The translations under genes and the position numbers were made by a program. The notes below the pieces were generated by a model that worked only from the letters and a program-made list of their open reading frames with translations, was not told where the DNA came from and did not search any database. 64,000 nt of DNA from Schistocephalus solidus (Eukaryota > Platyhelminthes > Cestoda > Diphyllobothriidea > Diphyllobothriidae): NCBI GenBank assembly GCA_017591395.1, contig WEDG01003316.1, positions 1 through 64,000 on the forward strand, written 5' to 3'. Shown piece after piece: positions 39,510 through 49,613 of the stretch; the first letter of the stretch is position 1, and every line of letters begins with the position of its first letter.

Positions 39510-39690
39510 ACATGAAAACAGGGAGCTTCCCGCAATGCAGGTGGTTTTTTGCGCCGAATTCCAGGGAAATAGGGTCTGGTTTATGGTTAGAGTTAAGATG
39601 AAGGCAAGCGTCAAGGTAGGTTTAGGGCTAAGGGTAGGATTAAGGCTTACGTTAACGCCATTGTTAGGGTTAAGACACGGGAATATGTAA
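39510..39690 (+). repeat. repeat with internal TTAGGG-like minisatellite, copy 1
   Basis: A conserved leader (GCCGAATTCCAGG) precedes a run of GGTTAGAG/GTTTAGGG/GGTTAAGA-like units and then a GGGAATATGTAATC tail. The leader and order match 43.9-44.2 kb. Confidence 0.6.
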
Positions 39691-39796
39691 TCTTACAGGA
39701 GTTATGCTCAGGGACACGTTTATTAGTTGGGTTGAGCACTTATCTTCCCGTCATATTTAGGCGGCCTGAGGATTAATTCTCCCTGAAGCATCCGTT

Positions 39797-40567
39797 TTGG
39801 GAGCCAAGTGTTGTCGAGGCCACATGAGCCAACTTCCACGCACACGCCAACCACTAAGACAAAGCCATTTTTCTACAAAGGAGAAAGGTGTGGTCTGGTG
39901 GGACAGCTTCCCCGACAAGAAGACGCCGGGGTGTCGCGAGCTTACCGTGAGAAAACCTCTGGTACTGATTAGCCCCCAACGGCCTCACGACCAATCTCTT
40001 ATCTCTGAGTCCCACGGTGATGTGCCTGCAACCGTCCGTCTTCCTGTGCGTGGGAAATCAGTACACCTACTAATCCACCTCATATACTTTTACGCTTTCA
40101 AAGAGGCGTTTGATTTGTCTGACTCCAATTACCTCCACGAGGACCAGCGTGGGAACACCACTCAGCGCTTCTCTGCGAACAACCCCGACCCCATCATCCT
40201 GGTTGCACTCTTACATCACAGAACGTGGCATCGCGGCATCGTTACGCTTGCAGGCACACCTTGTGCCAATTCATGTAGCCATGCCAGTGTGGAAGGCTGG
40301 TTCTTCGGGACACAGGCCGGGGTCATTTGTCAGCAACATAAAACCCAGCGGCCTGAAGTGGGGTTAATTTCCTCGACAGGCTGGCGTCTTCGAGGTCTGG
40401 AAGCCAAGTGTGCGGAAATGAAGGCGACCACAATTGGGCGGGGTGCTAGTTATGAGCTACGTAGGGTTGCGGCGGACGCAGCACTAAACACCCCCGTCAT
40501 AGTCGGGGGAGGGGTGGTGTTTGACCCTAGAAGTGCCTTTTTGAATTCATTTTCTCGGTGGTTTTAG
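39797..40567 (+). CDS. hypothetical ORF, 256 codons
   Basis: This is the longest open frame in the window that is not an obvious transposon. No domain, signal peptide or membrane segment could be recognised in its peptide. A second frame is open for 85 codons over the middle of it, which weakens the coding case. There is no recognisable promoter, splice site or homologous copy nearby. It could be a chance ORF in GC-richer repeat-derived sequence or a worn gene fragment. Confidence 0.2.
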   Translation: MGAKCCRGHMSQLPRTRQPLRQSHFSTKEKGVVWWDSFPDKKTPGCRELTVRKPLVLISPQRPHDQSLISESHGDVPATVRLPVRGKSVHLLIHLIYFYAFKEAFDLSDSNYLHEDQRGNTTQRFSANNPDPIILVALLHHRTWHRGIVTLAGTPCANSCSHASVEGWFFGTQAGVICQQHKTQRPEVGLISSTGWRLRGLEAKCAEMKATTIGRGASYELRRVAADAALNTPVIVGGGVVFDPRSAFLNSFSRWF

Positions 40568-41631
40568 TGGCATCAATGCAAGTGTCCGTAGCAAGAGCTG
40601 ATAGGAGGCTGGATAATTTCTAACCTTCAATCGGTTTACCTTCGTTCATAAGCCTTATCAATCGTGCAATGGAAGGAAGAGTTGGAAATGCTTGAAGTGT
40701 TGTGCGTATAGAAAAATAATTTGAGGCAGGAAAACCTCATGAAATTTTGTTAACATAGAACAATCAGTCCTTGTTATATGTCCAGTTACTCACCTTGGTG
40801 TTAGCTAAAGGCAAGTTATTGCTTTGAAGAAGATACACTCTGGGATTTTAGAGTCCTTAACTAAAACCCTGTGTAACTGATCATTGTAAATACAATTACT
40901 CGAAACTCGTATCAGTTGCGTTCTGCGGACGAAAAAGGCTTCTTAAACGACCGTCCTCAGGTTTGATATGCTTTACAACTCGGTACTTTTCTCTAAAATA
41001 CCTAATGTATTGACAATGTAGGTGTCAAACTCTCCCCGGTTCTTTTGGTTAATGTTCCTTCGATAACTTGCACGAACTGATTTGCTGAATACAAGATGTA
41101 AAGTTTTTTCCCACTACGCTGATATGTGTCCTTTCAGTCGCATCTTCAGATGCCGATACGAATAAAAAACTAGGCGAGTGAGATATCCTTTTCTGTTGAT
41201 TTTCCTGTCTGTTTAGCCTCAATAATATTGTGTGGATTAAAAACTGAAAAATAATTTCTTTTAAATTTTTCCAGGAATTAGGGCTCCTGTCAGAATTTAT
41301 ATTTGCAGGAAAACTCTCATTGAAATTTCCGTAATTGGAGCCTTACTGGCATTGCTGCTTGTGTTTACGGGCAGGTATGCTCTCTTAAGTGGGGTTCACA
41401 TGGTTGTATCTGTTCTCCAGTGCCTCCGTTGTGCTCACAGAATATGAGAATCTAGTTGGGCAGTATAAAAGAAACGGACGAAAGTTAGGTTACATCAATC
41501 CTCACGCATGCGTCCTAAAACTTTCACTATCACAAACTATGAAGGCGAAAATGCTTCGTCACATCAAGCATAAAAAAGAGAGAAGGTGTAATTTCAGAAG
41601 ACGATTCACTCGCTCCAACATGACGTTTATT
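40568..41631. other. no gene recognised
   Basis: No motif was seen apart from the open frame 41389-41712, whose 3' part overlaps the hammerhead-like motifs described next. Confidence 0.4.
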
Positions 41632-41670
41632 GTCCTGAAGTTTCAGATTATCACTCGAACCCATCATCAG
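41632..41670 (-). ncRNA. hammerhead-like motif, PLE type, degraded
   Basis: On the minus strand: CTGATGA (41670-41664), a possible stem II (GGGTT pairing with AATCT around CGAGTGAT), GAAA (41644-41641) and CTTC. The 2-nt cap after GAAA fits the minimal stem III of PLE hammerheads. Stem I is short (about 3 bp). This could be a chance or decayed motif. Confidence 0.3.
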
Positions 41671-41677
41671 AGACTAG

Positions 41678-41706
41678 CAGATGAGGGCGAATCCGAAACG
41701 TCAGGC
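41678..41706 (+). ncRNA. second hammerhead-like motif, back-to-back, defective core
   Basis: CAGATGA in place of CTGATGA, a stem II GGG-CGAA-TCC, then GAAACGTC, the typical end of PLE hammerheads (ACGT palindrome as stem III, cleavage expected after the C). The core T-to-A change should inactivate it. Confidence 0.35.
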
Positions 41707-43899
41707 CACTAAACGCCATGTTCCGGTGATCGCATCTTCTTCTTCTGAAATGCCTCCTGGCATACACCTATTCACTCCTATCAGCCAGATATGATTTCCC
41801 CAAAATTAAATGGAGTGGACGCGTTTTTATAATCTCACTACATAAACATAGAAAATCGACGCAAATATATGAATTCTACAAGTGGTGCTGTTTCTTCAGG
41901 GATGGCTGGCAGGGTACACAATAAAAAGACAAAGTTCTGCGGTATAGGAAGTCAGTAGACATTCCACTATTTGCCGATACAAGCATAAATATGAGTCCCA
42001 AGAAGAAAGTAAGAATAATTATGCCCCAACTGACATAGTTCCAGAAATAAATGCCTGCCCTCGTAACTTCGCCAACACCTACGTAAGTCCGAACGGTCTC
42101 GGAAGCCAGCAGTCGCATCTTCATGCCACTTGTATTTGAAATCGCACGCAGACCAGAAGCAACTACCTCTCATCAAGAAAGGAGACCAAAAGACTCACTC
42201 AAACGACCCGAAAGGTTAGAGTCGTTTATCGAATTTGGCGCATTTGCGAGCAAAGCAACGATGTCAGAGAAACTGGAAAACTGATGCAAAGGCAAATGTC
42301 CGAACACGCGGCAGCAATGTGGAGACATGACACTGATCATTTGACGAGGCCGAAGTTTTCTCGAGAGGTGACAAATGTGTGAGCCGCGAACTGCTTGAGT
42401 AGTACATCGCGGGCCCCTGGCCTGAGAACAAGTGCAACAATTAGCTCACTTCATATTTGATACCAAGACATAGTTTGGCTAAAGCTATTAGCCACACGTA
42501 GAATGCGCAGGCGAACACTGTTGCCAACCCCAGTGCCGGTGAACCAGATAGCCGAGTAGTCCTTACGCCAGCATCTGGCATGGCAGATGAAATTTCAGAG
42601 ATCAACGGCGAAAATGCCGGCCAAGAGGTGGTTACCGCACCAAAAGGCAACTGTCTCTGATTAAGGTGAGCCGTTAATTGTCATTGGTAGGTGGTAGCAT
42701 AGTGACTGCTTCCTATAAATACTGTCCAATAATTACCCCTTTCGGATGATGCTGGATTCGAGCATTAATCCAAGACCTCAGACGAATATGGTTCTTGTCC
42801 CTGTGGTCGCGTCTACGTCAATTCAATTCCACTGCACTCAAAATGGAAAACTTTATTGTGCAGATCTCCTCCTTCAAGAACGTCTCAAAATTTCTGTCAC
42901 ATGTAAACGAATTATGTCACGTAGGGGGAGAAGCTCAGGTGGATATAACAGTGATGCCTTATCCTATTCAATTTTCTCGAAGTCGGTTTGAGTGCAGTAG
43001 GATGTGCTTGACTGCTGAGGACTGGATGTTGCAAAGTTTCCCTTTCCTCCTGTCCTGTAAATTGGGCCAAAATTGTAAATAAGACTAAAATACACGTCTG
43101 GATTGGCCTCCTTTCTTATGAGGAACCACAATTGTGCTAAGAGAACAGGTACAAGGCTGAAGTTAAGGTATGATATGTAAAAAGTATCGGCCATCCACTT
43201 AAAGATTACTCTTGCCCCCTCTGTAACAATTGGTCATGAGTGATGTTGTTCAGCATCGAACTTTAAATTCGGTGATTTCCTTCTGTCAAATAGGGCTGAT
43301 GAGCTTAGTCTAGGGAGGACCTGTTTCTCCTACCCTCCCAGCATAGCCGCTAAAGTCAACACAGCCTGTTTTCAGCATACATCAAACACATCTCACCGGA
43401 AAAAATAAGGTTTTGGCTTCGAACGGGGATTTGTGGAGACACCTTGACAGAAGAGAATGAAAACCGTCAATTTGTATTTGGCCGAGCTCTATCTACCACT
43501 CCAGCATTGGGAATCCTTGTGATGGAGGACGACATCCTGCGCGGACGTTCGTGACTTCGTTCTGCGAATCAGAGGGAAGAAGGTAACAAAAATATCCATT
43601 CCGTCCCCTCCCCCCTTGGGATATGAGCTTCTGTCTAACCACGGATGATGCACAACAGAGGACAAGCTTCTGTGGCCGACCGAGCCAATGGCCAGCATGA
43701 TCAGCAAAGCCCAACGATACTGGGGGGACATAGTTTACACGGCGACTAAACAATCCGAGGAGAATGCTGTTTGCACGAATTCGCTGGCTCCTGGTAGAAA
43801 TTCAGGGGAACACTCTTTTCTCGTCTGATGGAAAAATTTGAATCGCGTTTGTAGGCAAGAATGACATGCATGGTCGCCTTAACAGAATGTGGGAAGAGC
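41707..43899. other. no gene confirmed; possible membrane-protein exons
   Basis: On the minus strand, 41876-42124 encodes a strongly hydrophobic segment (WGIIILTFFLGLIFMLVSA) and 42441-42650 another (LGLATVFACAFYVWLIALA). They could be exons of a host membrane protein. The plus strand is also open over part of the second, so neither is secure. Confidence 0.3.
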
Positions 43900-44220
43900 T
43901 ACTGCCCGCAATACCTGTGGCTTTTCACCGAATTCCGGATAAATTTGGTTCAGGATTAGGGCGAGGATTAGAGTTGAGTTTAGGGTTAAGGTAAGAGTTG
44001 GGGTAAGCATCAGATTATGCTATATGTTACAGTTTGAGTCCGTGAAAACTGTAGGCATTAGGTTTCGGGTGGGGCTAGGTTTACAATGAAGGTTATAATT
44101 TAGTTTTTTTTGTTAGAGTTAGGACGCAGGAAAGTTTTCTCTTCCTGAAATTTATCACAAGTTCAACTATTTTAAGTGGGCGGGACGTTTCTAGTCCCGC
44201 GTCCTGCTTAGGCGACCATA
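43900..44220 (+). repeat. repeat with internal TTAGGG-like minisatellite, copy 2
   Basis: The leader CACCGAATTCCGG corresponds to the one at 39.55 kb and is followed by GGATTAGGG, GTTTAGGG and GTTAGAGTTAGG-type units. A GCGGGAC-type inverted pair (GGGCGGGACG/TAGTCCCGCG, about 44175-44205) closes it. Confidence 0.6.
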
Positions 44221-44239
44221 CAAGTTATTCCTACCCATT

Positions 44240-44300
44240 CTTAAAAATTAAAAAAACTGCATTCTTAAAAATTAAATTAAATTAAATTAAATTAAAAAAA
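44240..44300. repeat. (AATTA)n microsatellite in a short duplication
   Basis: TTCTTAAAAATTAAA occurs twice. The second copy is expanded by about five ATTAA units, and both end in AAAAAACTGCA. Confidence 0.8.
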
Positions 44301-45845
44301 CTGCACAAGACCAGATTGCACGCATCTAATGCATTTCTCTTCATTCAAGGTCGCTGCAACATTCTGTTGCACCGGCAGATATAAGAACTATTCAACTGCT
44401 ACACTTGGGGTCTTGCCATCCAACTTTACGGAAGCCTTCGGCTTAGATGTGCCTTACGACGGTCTTGTCACTTAATTCCACGGGACCCCAGTTGGTTATC
44501 CAATCCCCTCGAAACTCGTGGTAACAACTGGAATAAAATTGCTGGTGTCGAATAACTGCGAAATTAAATTATACACACAACACTGGGAATACGCAACTTG
44601 CTACGCATCTTTTTGTTCCGGCAAATAAGGCAAATCTTATTATTTCTCGTTAACCTCTCTTCCCATGTACAGGGCAAAACCCGTCATAATTATAAATTAG
44701 CGAGGACGAAGCTGAATTTCAGTGCACATCAAAGACAACTCTGTGCAAATATTTGTTTTCGAATAAATCTAGAAAGATGAAAGGCAACGGTATTCATATC
44801 GATGTACATGTTAGCTATCAAACAAGCTAGATATTACCAGCAGTCTCGACTGTTAACGATAATTTTTACTGTTATCTGCCATTTCATTTGCATCCCTCGT
44901 CTAGCTGACTGTTTTCAGTAAGCAAACTTATTGCAGAATGCGTAACTTACAGCTCCGATTATAGACCTATACTCTCTTTTATATCCTACTCTTTTATGTT
45001 TAGAACTGTACTTTAGGTTTCCGCTATAAAATGTGGGTGATACGTCCACTTTTTTCCATCCTGGTGATCTGTAAAATGGTCACTTTAAGTTCCCTGTTAG
45101 AGCAAGACCTCACGCTCAAACATATAATGTTGCGAATAAAAAAAATAAATTACCGGCTTTTAACACTACCCTCTACACATGTTTACTGAAATTTCTATTT
45201 CCAAAATGAAGAGCTGCGCAGGGACAGATCTCTTTGTCGGCAAAAGAGCCTGACAACCGAACCAAACGGTGTTTCAGTCAGCTTGTTTAAGGGAAAGGGT
45301 TTGGCAGTTTAATCAATCCCAAAACTCGCAGAGCATTGATTTTAAATTTCCATGCAATTTCCTATTGAGTTTCTCAAACGTTTAGCAAGCAACGCAATGC
45401 TGGGCGTATGCACACGCAGTGGCAAGAAGTTCGAGAAGGCACGATCACTGGTATTCCCAATATTACAATTGATCTTGCTCAAACTTCCGGGGGAATTAGG
45501 TTTATGAGAAAGAGAAAGTGAGAAAGAGAGAGCAATAGGCTTCATTTTTAAAGTATACTATCAGAATTTACAGTAAAATGACCTCATGCCTCATGGATAA
45601 AAATTGGAACGTAAAAGTGGCATCACCGCAGGAAAACAAGTGACATATACTGACCGAAAGCTGCAACTCTCGTCATCATGATCGGTCGGCTGTGAACGAG
45701 TCGCAAAATTTGCCCTCGATTTTAGTGCGCAAATGATCTCATTATTGTAGTTTAAATAAATAAAAGTGTTCATAGCAGTATCTAATGCGCCAAAATGTGC
45801 CAGCCTATGTTCATATAAGAAATTTCGCATATGAATTGTGAAGAA
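44301..45845. other. no gene recognised
   Basis: AT-rich sequence. No assignable motif was found. Confidence 0.4.
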
Positions 45846-45880
45846 AAAATGGCGGCTTGATTTCAAAAGCCCGCCGGTTG
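45846..45880 (-). repeat. fragment of SINE-like repeat 'B'
   Basis: Reverse complement of the conserved 5' hairpin (CGGGCTTTTGAAATC, GCCGCCAT) of repeat B. It is truncated right after the hairpin. Confidence 0.5.
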
Positions 45881-46309
45881 GTGCCTGTGGTTTGACGTTT
45901 GTGGTTCGGGTTGCACTTGGGATTAAAGTTAGGACAAAAGACCAGGTACCTCCTGGAATTGTGCGGAAGGCCATCTGTAATCGGGAATGCAGTATTTATA
46001 TTCGTGTATAACATGAATGGCAACTTTTAAAAACCGCCTGTGAAACTCGCGCTCGGTATAGCCACTTAAGAAAGTAGCGTGCTTTTTGCGTCGACCTTCA
46101 CGACTCTCATCAATGCTATTGCTGTTCCTGTGAGCGCTTAAAACATCATACTGATATTTTAATTAACTGTTCCATAAAAATTGCTTTCATGCAATTGGTA
46201 ATTGGAGGAAGGATTTTGCTGGGTGTCGGCAGCTACAATTTCAGGAGTTATTTCTTTTGCGTAACTATTTTAATTCATGGTGTATGGATAACTACAAAAT
46301 AAAGCGTAT
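45881..46309. other. no gene recognised; ends in a retroposon-like tail
   Basis: The segment ends with AAAATAAAGCGTA followed by (TA)n. The same AATAAAGCGTA precedes (CT)n in repeat B, suggesting a related 3' end with a different simple-repeat tail. Confidence 0.4.
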
Positions 46310-46357
46310 ATATATATATATATGATAGTGTGGGGCTCACCGATCTGCTTAAGGAAC
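46310..46357 (-). repeat. 3' end of a 305-bp hammerhead unit, outer part
   Basis: After a short (TA)n, the minus-strand unit end ATGATAGTGTGGGGCTCACC...CTTAAGGAAC is present and then stops abruptly where repeat B begins. Confidence 0.8.
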
Positions 46358-46740
46358 TTTGGCGGGCTTTTGAAATTGAGCCGCCATCTTTTCCGCTCTC
46401 CATTCGCATGTGAAATTTCTTATATCTATGTCGGTTAGCCTATTTGACCCATTTTATACCCATTCTTAACCTTATTTGTTTTTTTGAACAACAAAAATGA
46501 GGTCATCGGCGCACGACGCTGGCACAGTTTTGAAAGAAGTCCAATTTGGTCGATATTTGAGACGCATTCAAGAATGATTCCTCATGAGGTTAATATGTGC
46601 ATTCTTTGACCATTTGTTTGTGATCTTCCAGTTTTGTGTGGCTTGTGTTCCCAACCTTATTCACGGTGAATGGAGGACATTTTTTGCTGAAAGTTTTGGA
46701 ATTTTAATTTCAAAATAAAGCGTAACTCTCTCTCTCTCTC
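46358..46740 (+). repeat. SINE-like repeat 'B', copy 2, inserted in a hammerhead unit
   Basis: The repeat lies exactly between GGAAC and ATGTATGTTCC of a 305-bp unit, so it is an insertion that postdates the unit. The 5' hairpin, GAACAACAAAAATGAGGTCATC block, AATAAAGCGTA motif and (CT)n tail are all present. Confidence 0.75.
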
Positions 46741-46925
46741 ATGTATGTTCCGTTGTGCCCTGGAGCTCAGACTAGAGCTCTCGCAAGCGGTCACATAGCG
46801 ACGTGTAGCATATGATGAAATGGAACCGACAAAGACAAGGGAGACCGGAATGGCCATTTCTGGCTTATTAGCCGTCATCAGCCAGTCATACCAATCCCAA
46901 GTGTGGCACACCTTGGTTCGGTGAG
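46741..46925 (-). repeat. hammerhead unit (minus), inner part
   Basis: Continues the unit interrupted by repeat B: GTTCCGTTGTGCCCTGG, the hammerhead motif (46839-46892), then a truncated box B (TTGGTTCGG). The tRNA-like head is largely lost. Confidence 0.8.
46839..46892 (-). ncRNA. hammerhead ribozyme motif, unit 'I'
   Basis: Minus strand: stem I strands GACTGG and CCGGTC, core CTGATGA, stem II CGGC-TAATAA-GCCA, GAAA, then the self-complementary TGGCCA. The cleavage site is predicted just before CCGGTC. Confidence 0.8.
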
Positions 46926-46973
46926 TGCCTACTTACCATAGCTACTATTCCCGATTGAAACCGGCAAGACAAC

Positions 46974-47040
46974 GTGCTCGTGGCGCAGTGGGTAGAGCGT
47001 TAGACTTCTGCCCAACAGGTCGTGAGTTCGAGCCTCGGGC
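46974..47040 (+). repeat. tRNA-like segment in the PLE 5' terminal unit
   Basis: Box A-like TGGCGCAGTGGG and box B-like GAGTTCGAGCCTC at tRNA spacing; the anticodon region ACTTCTGCC would read TCT (Arg). The acceptor stem is imperfect. The segment is preceded by TATTCCCGAT, as in the 305-bp units. Confidence 0.6.
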
Positions 47041-47059
47041 GCTGCAGCGCCTGGGGTTG

Positions 47060-47113
47060 TGTATGGCTGGCTGATGACGGCTAATAAGCCAGAAATTACC
47101 GTTCTAGTCTCCC
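47060..47113 (+). ncRNA. hammerhead ribozyme motif, PLE 5' copy 'A'
   Basis: Core CTGATGA (47071-47077), stem II CGGC-TAATAA-GCCA and GAAA are identical to the 305-bp units. Stem I strands have both changed, GGCTGG with CTAGTC, but still give six pairs (two G-U). The stem III segment TTACCGT is no longer palindromic. The TAT/T internal loop of stem I is kept. Confidence 0.75.
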
Positions 47114-47171
47114 TTGTCTTTGTCGGTCATGTTATTCCACTAAACTCATTGGAGAAGACGGAACTACACTT

Positions 47172-47935
47172 TTGCGACATGTGATAAGTAGACAAGCCAG
47201 AGAATTACGGGCAAAACGAGATGCGCATCTGGTGGATAAGCTTCGAAATATAAGCCACTCACCTGAGGAAGAGACTGATGTCCTAGTCCACAATCTGTCC
47301 TCTAAACAGTTGACGCCTGGACAGCTGAAGGTTCTGAGTCATGAGGCTTGCTTCAATACCACAGACACCGATCCGGTTATCTTCGTTGCCACAGTCGAAT
47401 CAATCCTCAAACAACTGTGGAATCCGATGAAACAAAGCACATTTTTCGGCAACAGGTAACCACATTGATAATGGCGCATAAACCACGCACAATTATTACC
47501 AGAGTGGAGCAGGATACTGTCAAGAAACTGAGAGCAGACACGAGTATTATGATACTACCAGCAGACAAAGACGTTCTACAGTCGTCTTGGATAAGACCGA
47601 CTATATTCAGAAGGCCAACAACCTGCTGGAAGACCCACTGGCATATCTTCGATGTGATGGTGAACCGATGAAGAAGCTGATGATGTAGCTAGACAAAACG
47701 CTTGCCGATATGCAAAAAAAACAAAGTAATAAGTAAGTCGGTAAGACTGGCTATAAAACCATCGGATGCGGCCGCAGCAAGTTTCTACGGATAACAAAAA
47801 GTACAAAAGGCTGATATTCCCCTCCGTCCAATTGTGTCATTGCGTGGTGCACCAACATTCAAACTGGCTAAATGGTTGTTCCGACACCTGAAGTCTCTCA
47901 CCTCGGGCGCAGCCACAATGGTCACTTCAGCTACT
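47172..47935 (+). pseudogene. PLE protein, N-terminal region (frameshifted)
   Basis: The first open frame (47172-47459) reads ISRQARELRAKRDAHLVDKL and QLTPGQLKVLSHEACFN, a basic helical region typical of PLE N-termini. A frame change near 47455 leads to PRTIITRVEQDTVKKLRAD and ILPADKD, the conserved 'LPADKG' block before the RT fingers. Further changes near 47575 lead to DKTDYIQKANNLLED. From about 47825 the final frame is reached with RGAPTFKLAKWLFRHLKSL and is continuous with the RT ORF except for TAG at 47936-47938 (probably CAG originally, context SAT-stop-FLERL). Confidence 0.8.
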
Positions 47936-47938
47936 TAG

Positions 47939-49603
47939 TTCCTGGAAAGGCTCAGGGGGATGCGACTCGCCGCAGACGAGGTCATGGTGTCATTTGATGT
48001 CACCTCTCTCTTCATTTCAATCCCGCAGGACTTAGCAGTCAAAACGGTAAGCGAATTGCTTGAGAAGCAGTACGATGATGCAGGCGAGTTGGTGAAGCGG
48101 GGACATCTTGTCGAACTCTTAAAATTCTGTCTGAAGACGTACTTCACCTTCAAGGGGACCATGTACGAGAAGATCAGAGGGACGCCAATGGGATCGCCGC
48201 TCTCGGGCTTCATCGCTGAGGCAGTTCTCCAAAAGCTTGAGACACTGGTTTTCGCAAACCACAGGCCAAAGTTTTGGACTCGATACGTCGACGATACCTT
48301 CAACATCATCAAACGAGAAATGATCGAAGAATTCCATAGCGTCCTGAATTCCATCTTCCCGGACATCCAATTCACAATGGAGGCCGAAATTAACAACCAA
48401 CTGCCATTCCTGGATGTTCCTGTCCATCGAAAATCCAACGGGCACACACAAACTACGGTTTATAGTAAGGCGACCAACACACGCCAAATTCTAAGTTACC
48501 ACAGTAATCACCCGTTTTGCCACAAACGCAGCCGTGTGCGAACTCTCTACAGAAGGGCAGAAACACATTGCAGCGAGTCGGACGACAAAAGGGCAGAACT
48601 CCGCTACCTCCAGCGCCTTTTCATGGTCAACGGATACCCTCGTAACTTCATCGAGCGCAGCAGGCTGGCGGAAACAAGACAAAATCTGGTAACAGAACAG
48701 TCAAAAGTCTGGCGTGCACTGCCATACATTGACGGCGTCTCTGAGGCAGTTTCCCGCCTCCTCAGACCGCTGGGGATCGAAACCACCCATCGACCGGATT
48801 CAATCATTCGGAATCTAGTTATGAGACCGAAAGCCCCCCTTCCACGAGGTGAGACGTCAAACATCATCTACCGGATCCTATGTGACTCCTGTGAAGTTAA
48901 CTACGTCGGAGAGACAGGGAAGCGGTTGCAGACCCATGTTACCGAACACGTGCGGGCAGTGAGGAGAATGGACCCATTGTCCCTGGTGGCGGAACACTGT
49001 GCAAACTCTGGGCACACGTTCGCCTTCCCAAACGCCGAAATCCTGGGTCGAGAAAATGACGGCGTAACCAGGGAAACAATCGTAGCCTGGCACACGGAGC
49101 CTACGTCGATCAACCGTTGTGTCGCCCTTCCGGAAGCCTATGGGGCCCTCCTGGCGCAGCCCATCGAACGTAAGAGCAAACACGGAATTAGGCCAAACGT
49201 GAATTCCACCACGGGAGAACCTAGGACGGATATGCACCTAACCACGCCACAATTCGGGGCTGACGAAGGCGCAGTCATGATTACCACCGCATCACTTACT
49301 ACCCCGACAGACGAGGAGACATTCCCTCAGGACACAAACATGACTATCGAGCCAGGGCGCCAATTAAGGTCAATGCTGACCCAGACAGTCATGGGTTCGA
49401 ATCCCAGGTGTGACACACTTGGGATTGGGTATGACTGGCTGATGACGGCTAATAAGCCAGAAATGGCCATTCCGGTCTCCCTTGTCTTTGTCGGTTCCAC
49501 ATTATCAACATATGCTACATGTCGCTATGCGACCGCCTGTGAGGGCTCTAGTCTGAGTTCCAGGGCACAACGGAACATAAATGTTCCTAAAGCAGATCGG
49601 TGA
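47939..49603 (+). CDS. PLE reverse transcriptase and GIY-YIG endonuclease
   Basis: The frame is open for 554 codons. RT motifs: VMVSFDVTSLFISIP (motif A), GTPMGSPLSGFIAE (motif B) and RYVDDTF (motif C, YVDD at 48284-48295). LPFLDVPVHR and a TNTRQILSYHSNHP block follow, the latter typical of PLE and telomerase-like RTs. The GIY-YIG domain begins at about 48859 with NIIYRILCDSCEVNYVGETG and continues with VTEHVRAV and AEHCANSGH, a Cys/His-bearing region usual in PLE endonucleases. The last ~70 codons (from GSNPRCDTLGIGYDWL) read through the terminal tRNA-like/hammerhead unit and are probably not original protein. An upstream TAG and frameshifts mean no full-length product. The RT catalytic residues are intact. 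Confidence 0.85.
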   Translation, partial: FLERLRGMRLAADEVMVSFDVTSLFISIPQDLAVKTVSELLEKQYDDAGELVKRGHLVELLKFCLKTYFTFKGTMYEKIRGTPMGSPLSGFIAEAVLQKLETLVFANHRPKFWTRYVDDTFNIIKREMIEEFHSVLNSIFPDIQFTMEAEINNQLPFLDVPVHRKSNGHTQTTVYSKATNTRQILSYHSNHPFCHKRSRVRTLYRRAETHCSESDDKRAELRYLQRLFMVNGYPRNFIERSRLAETRQNLVTEQSKVWRALPYIDGVSEAVSRLLRPLGIETTHRPDSIIRNLVMRPKAPLPRGETSNIIYRILCDSCEVNYVGETGKRLQTHVTEHVRAVRRMDPLSLVAEHCANSGHTFAFPNAEILGRENDGVTRETIVAWHTEPTSINRCVALPEAYGALLAQPIERKSKHGIRPNVNSTTGEPRTDMHLTTPQFGADEGAVMITTASLTTPTDEETFPQDTNMTIEPGRQLRSMLTQTVMGSNPRCDTLGIGYDWLMTANKPEMAIPVSLVFVGSTLSTYATCRYATACEGSSLSSRAQRNINVPKADR

Positions 49604-49613
49604 GCCACACACT

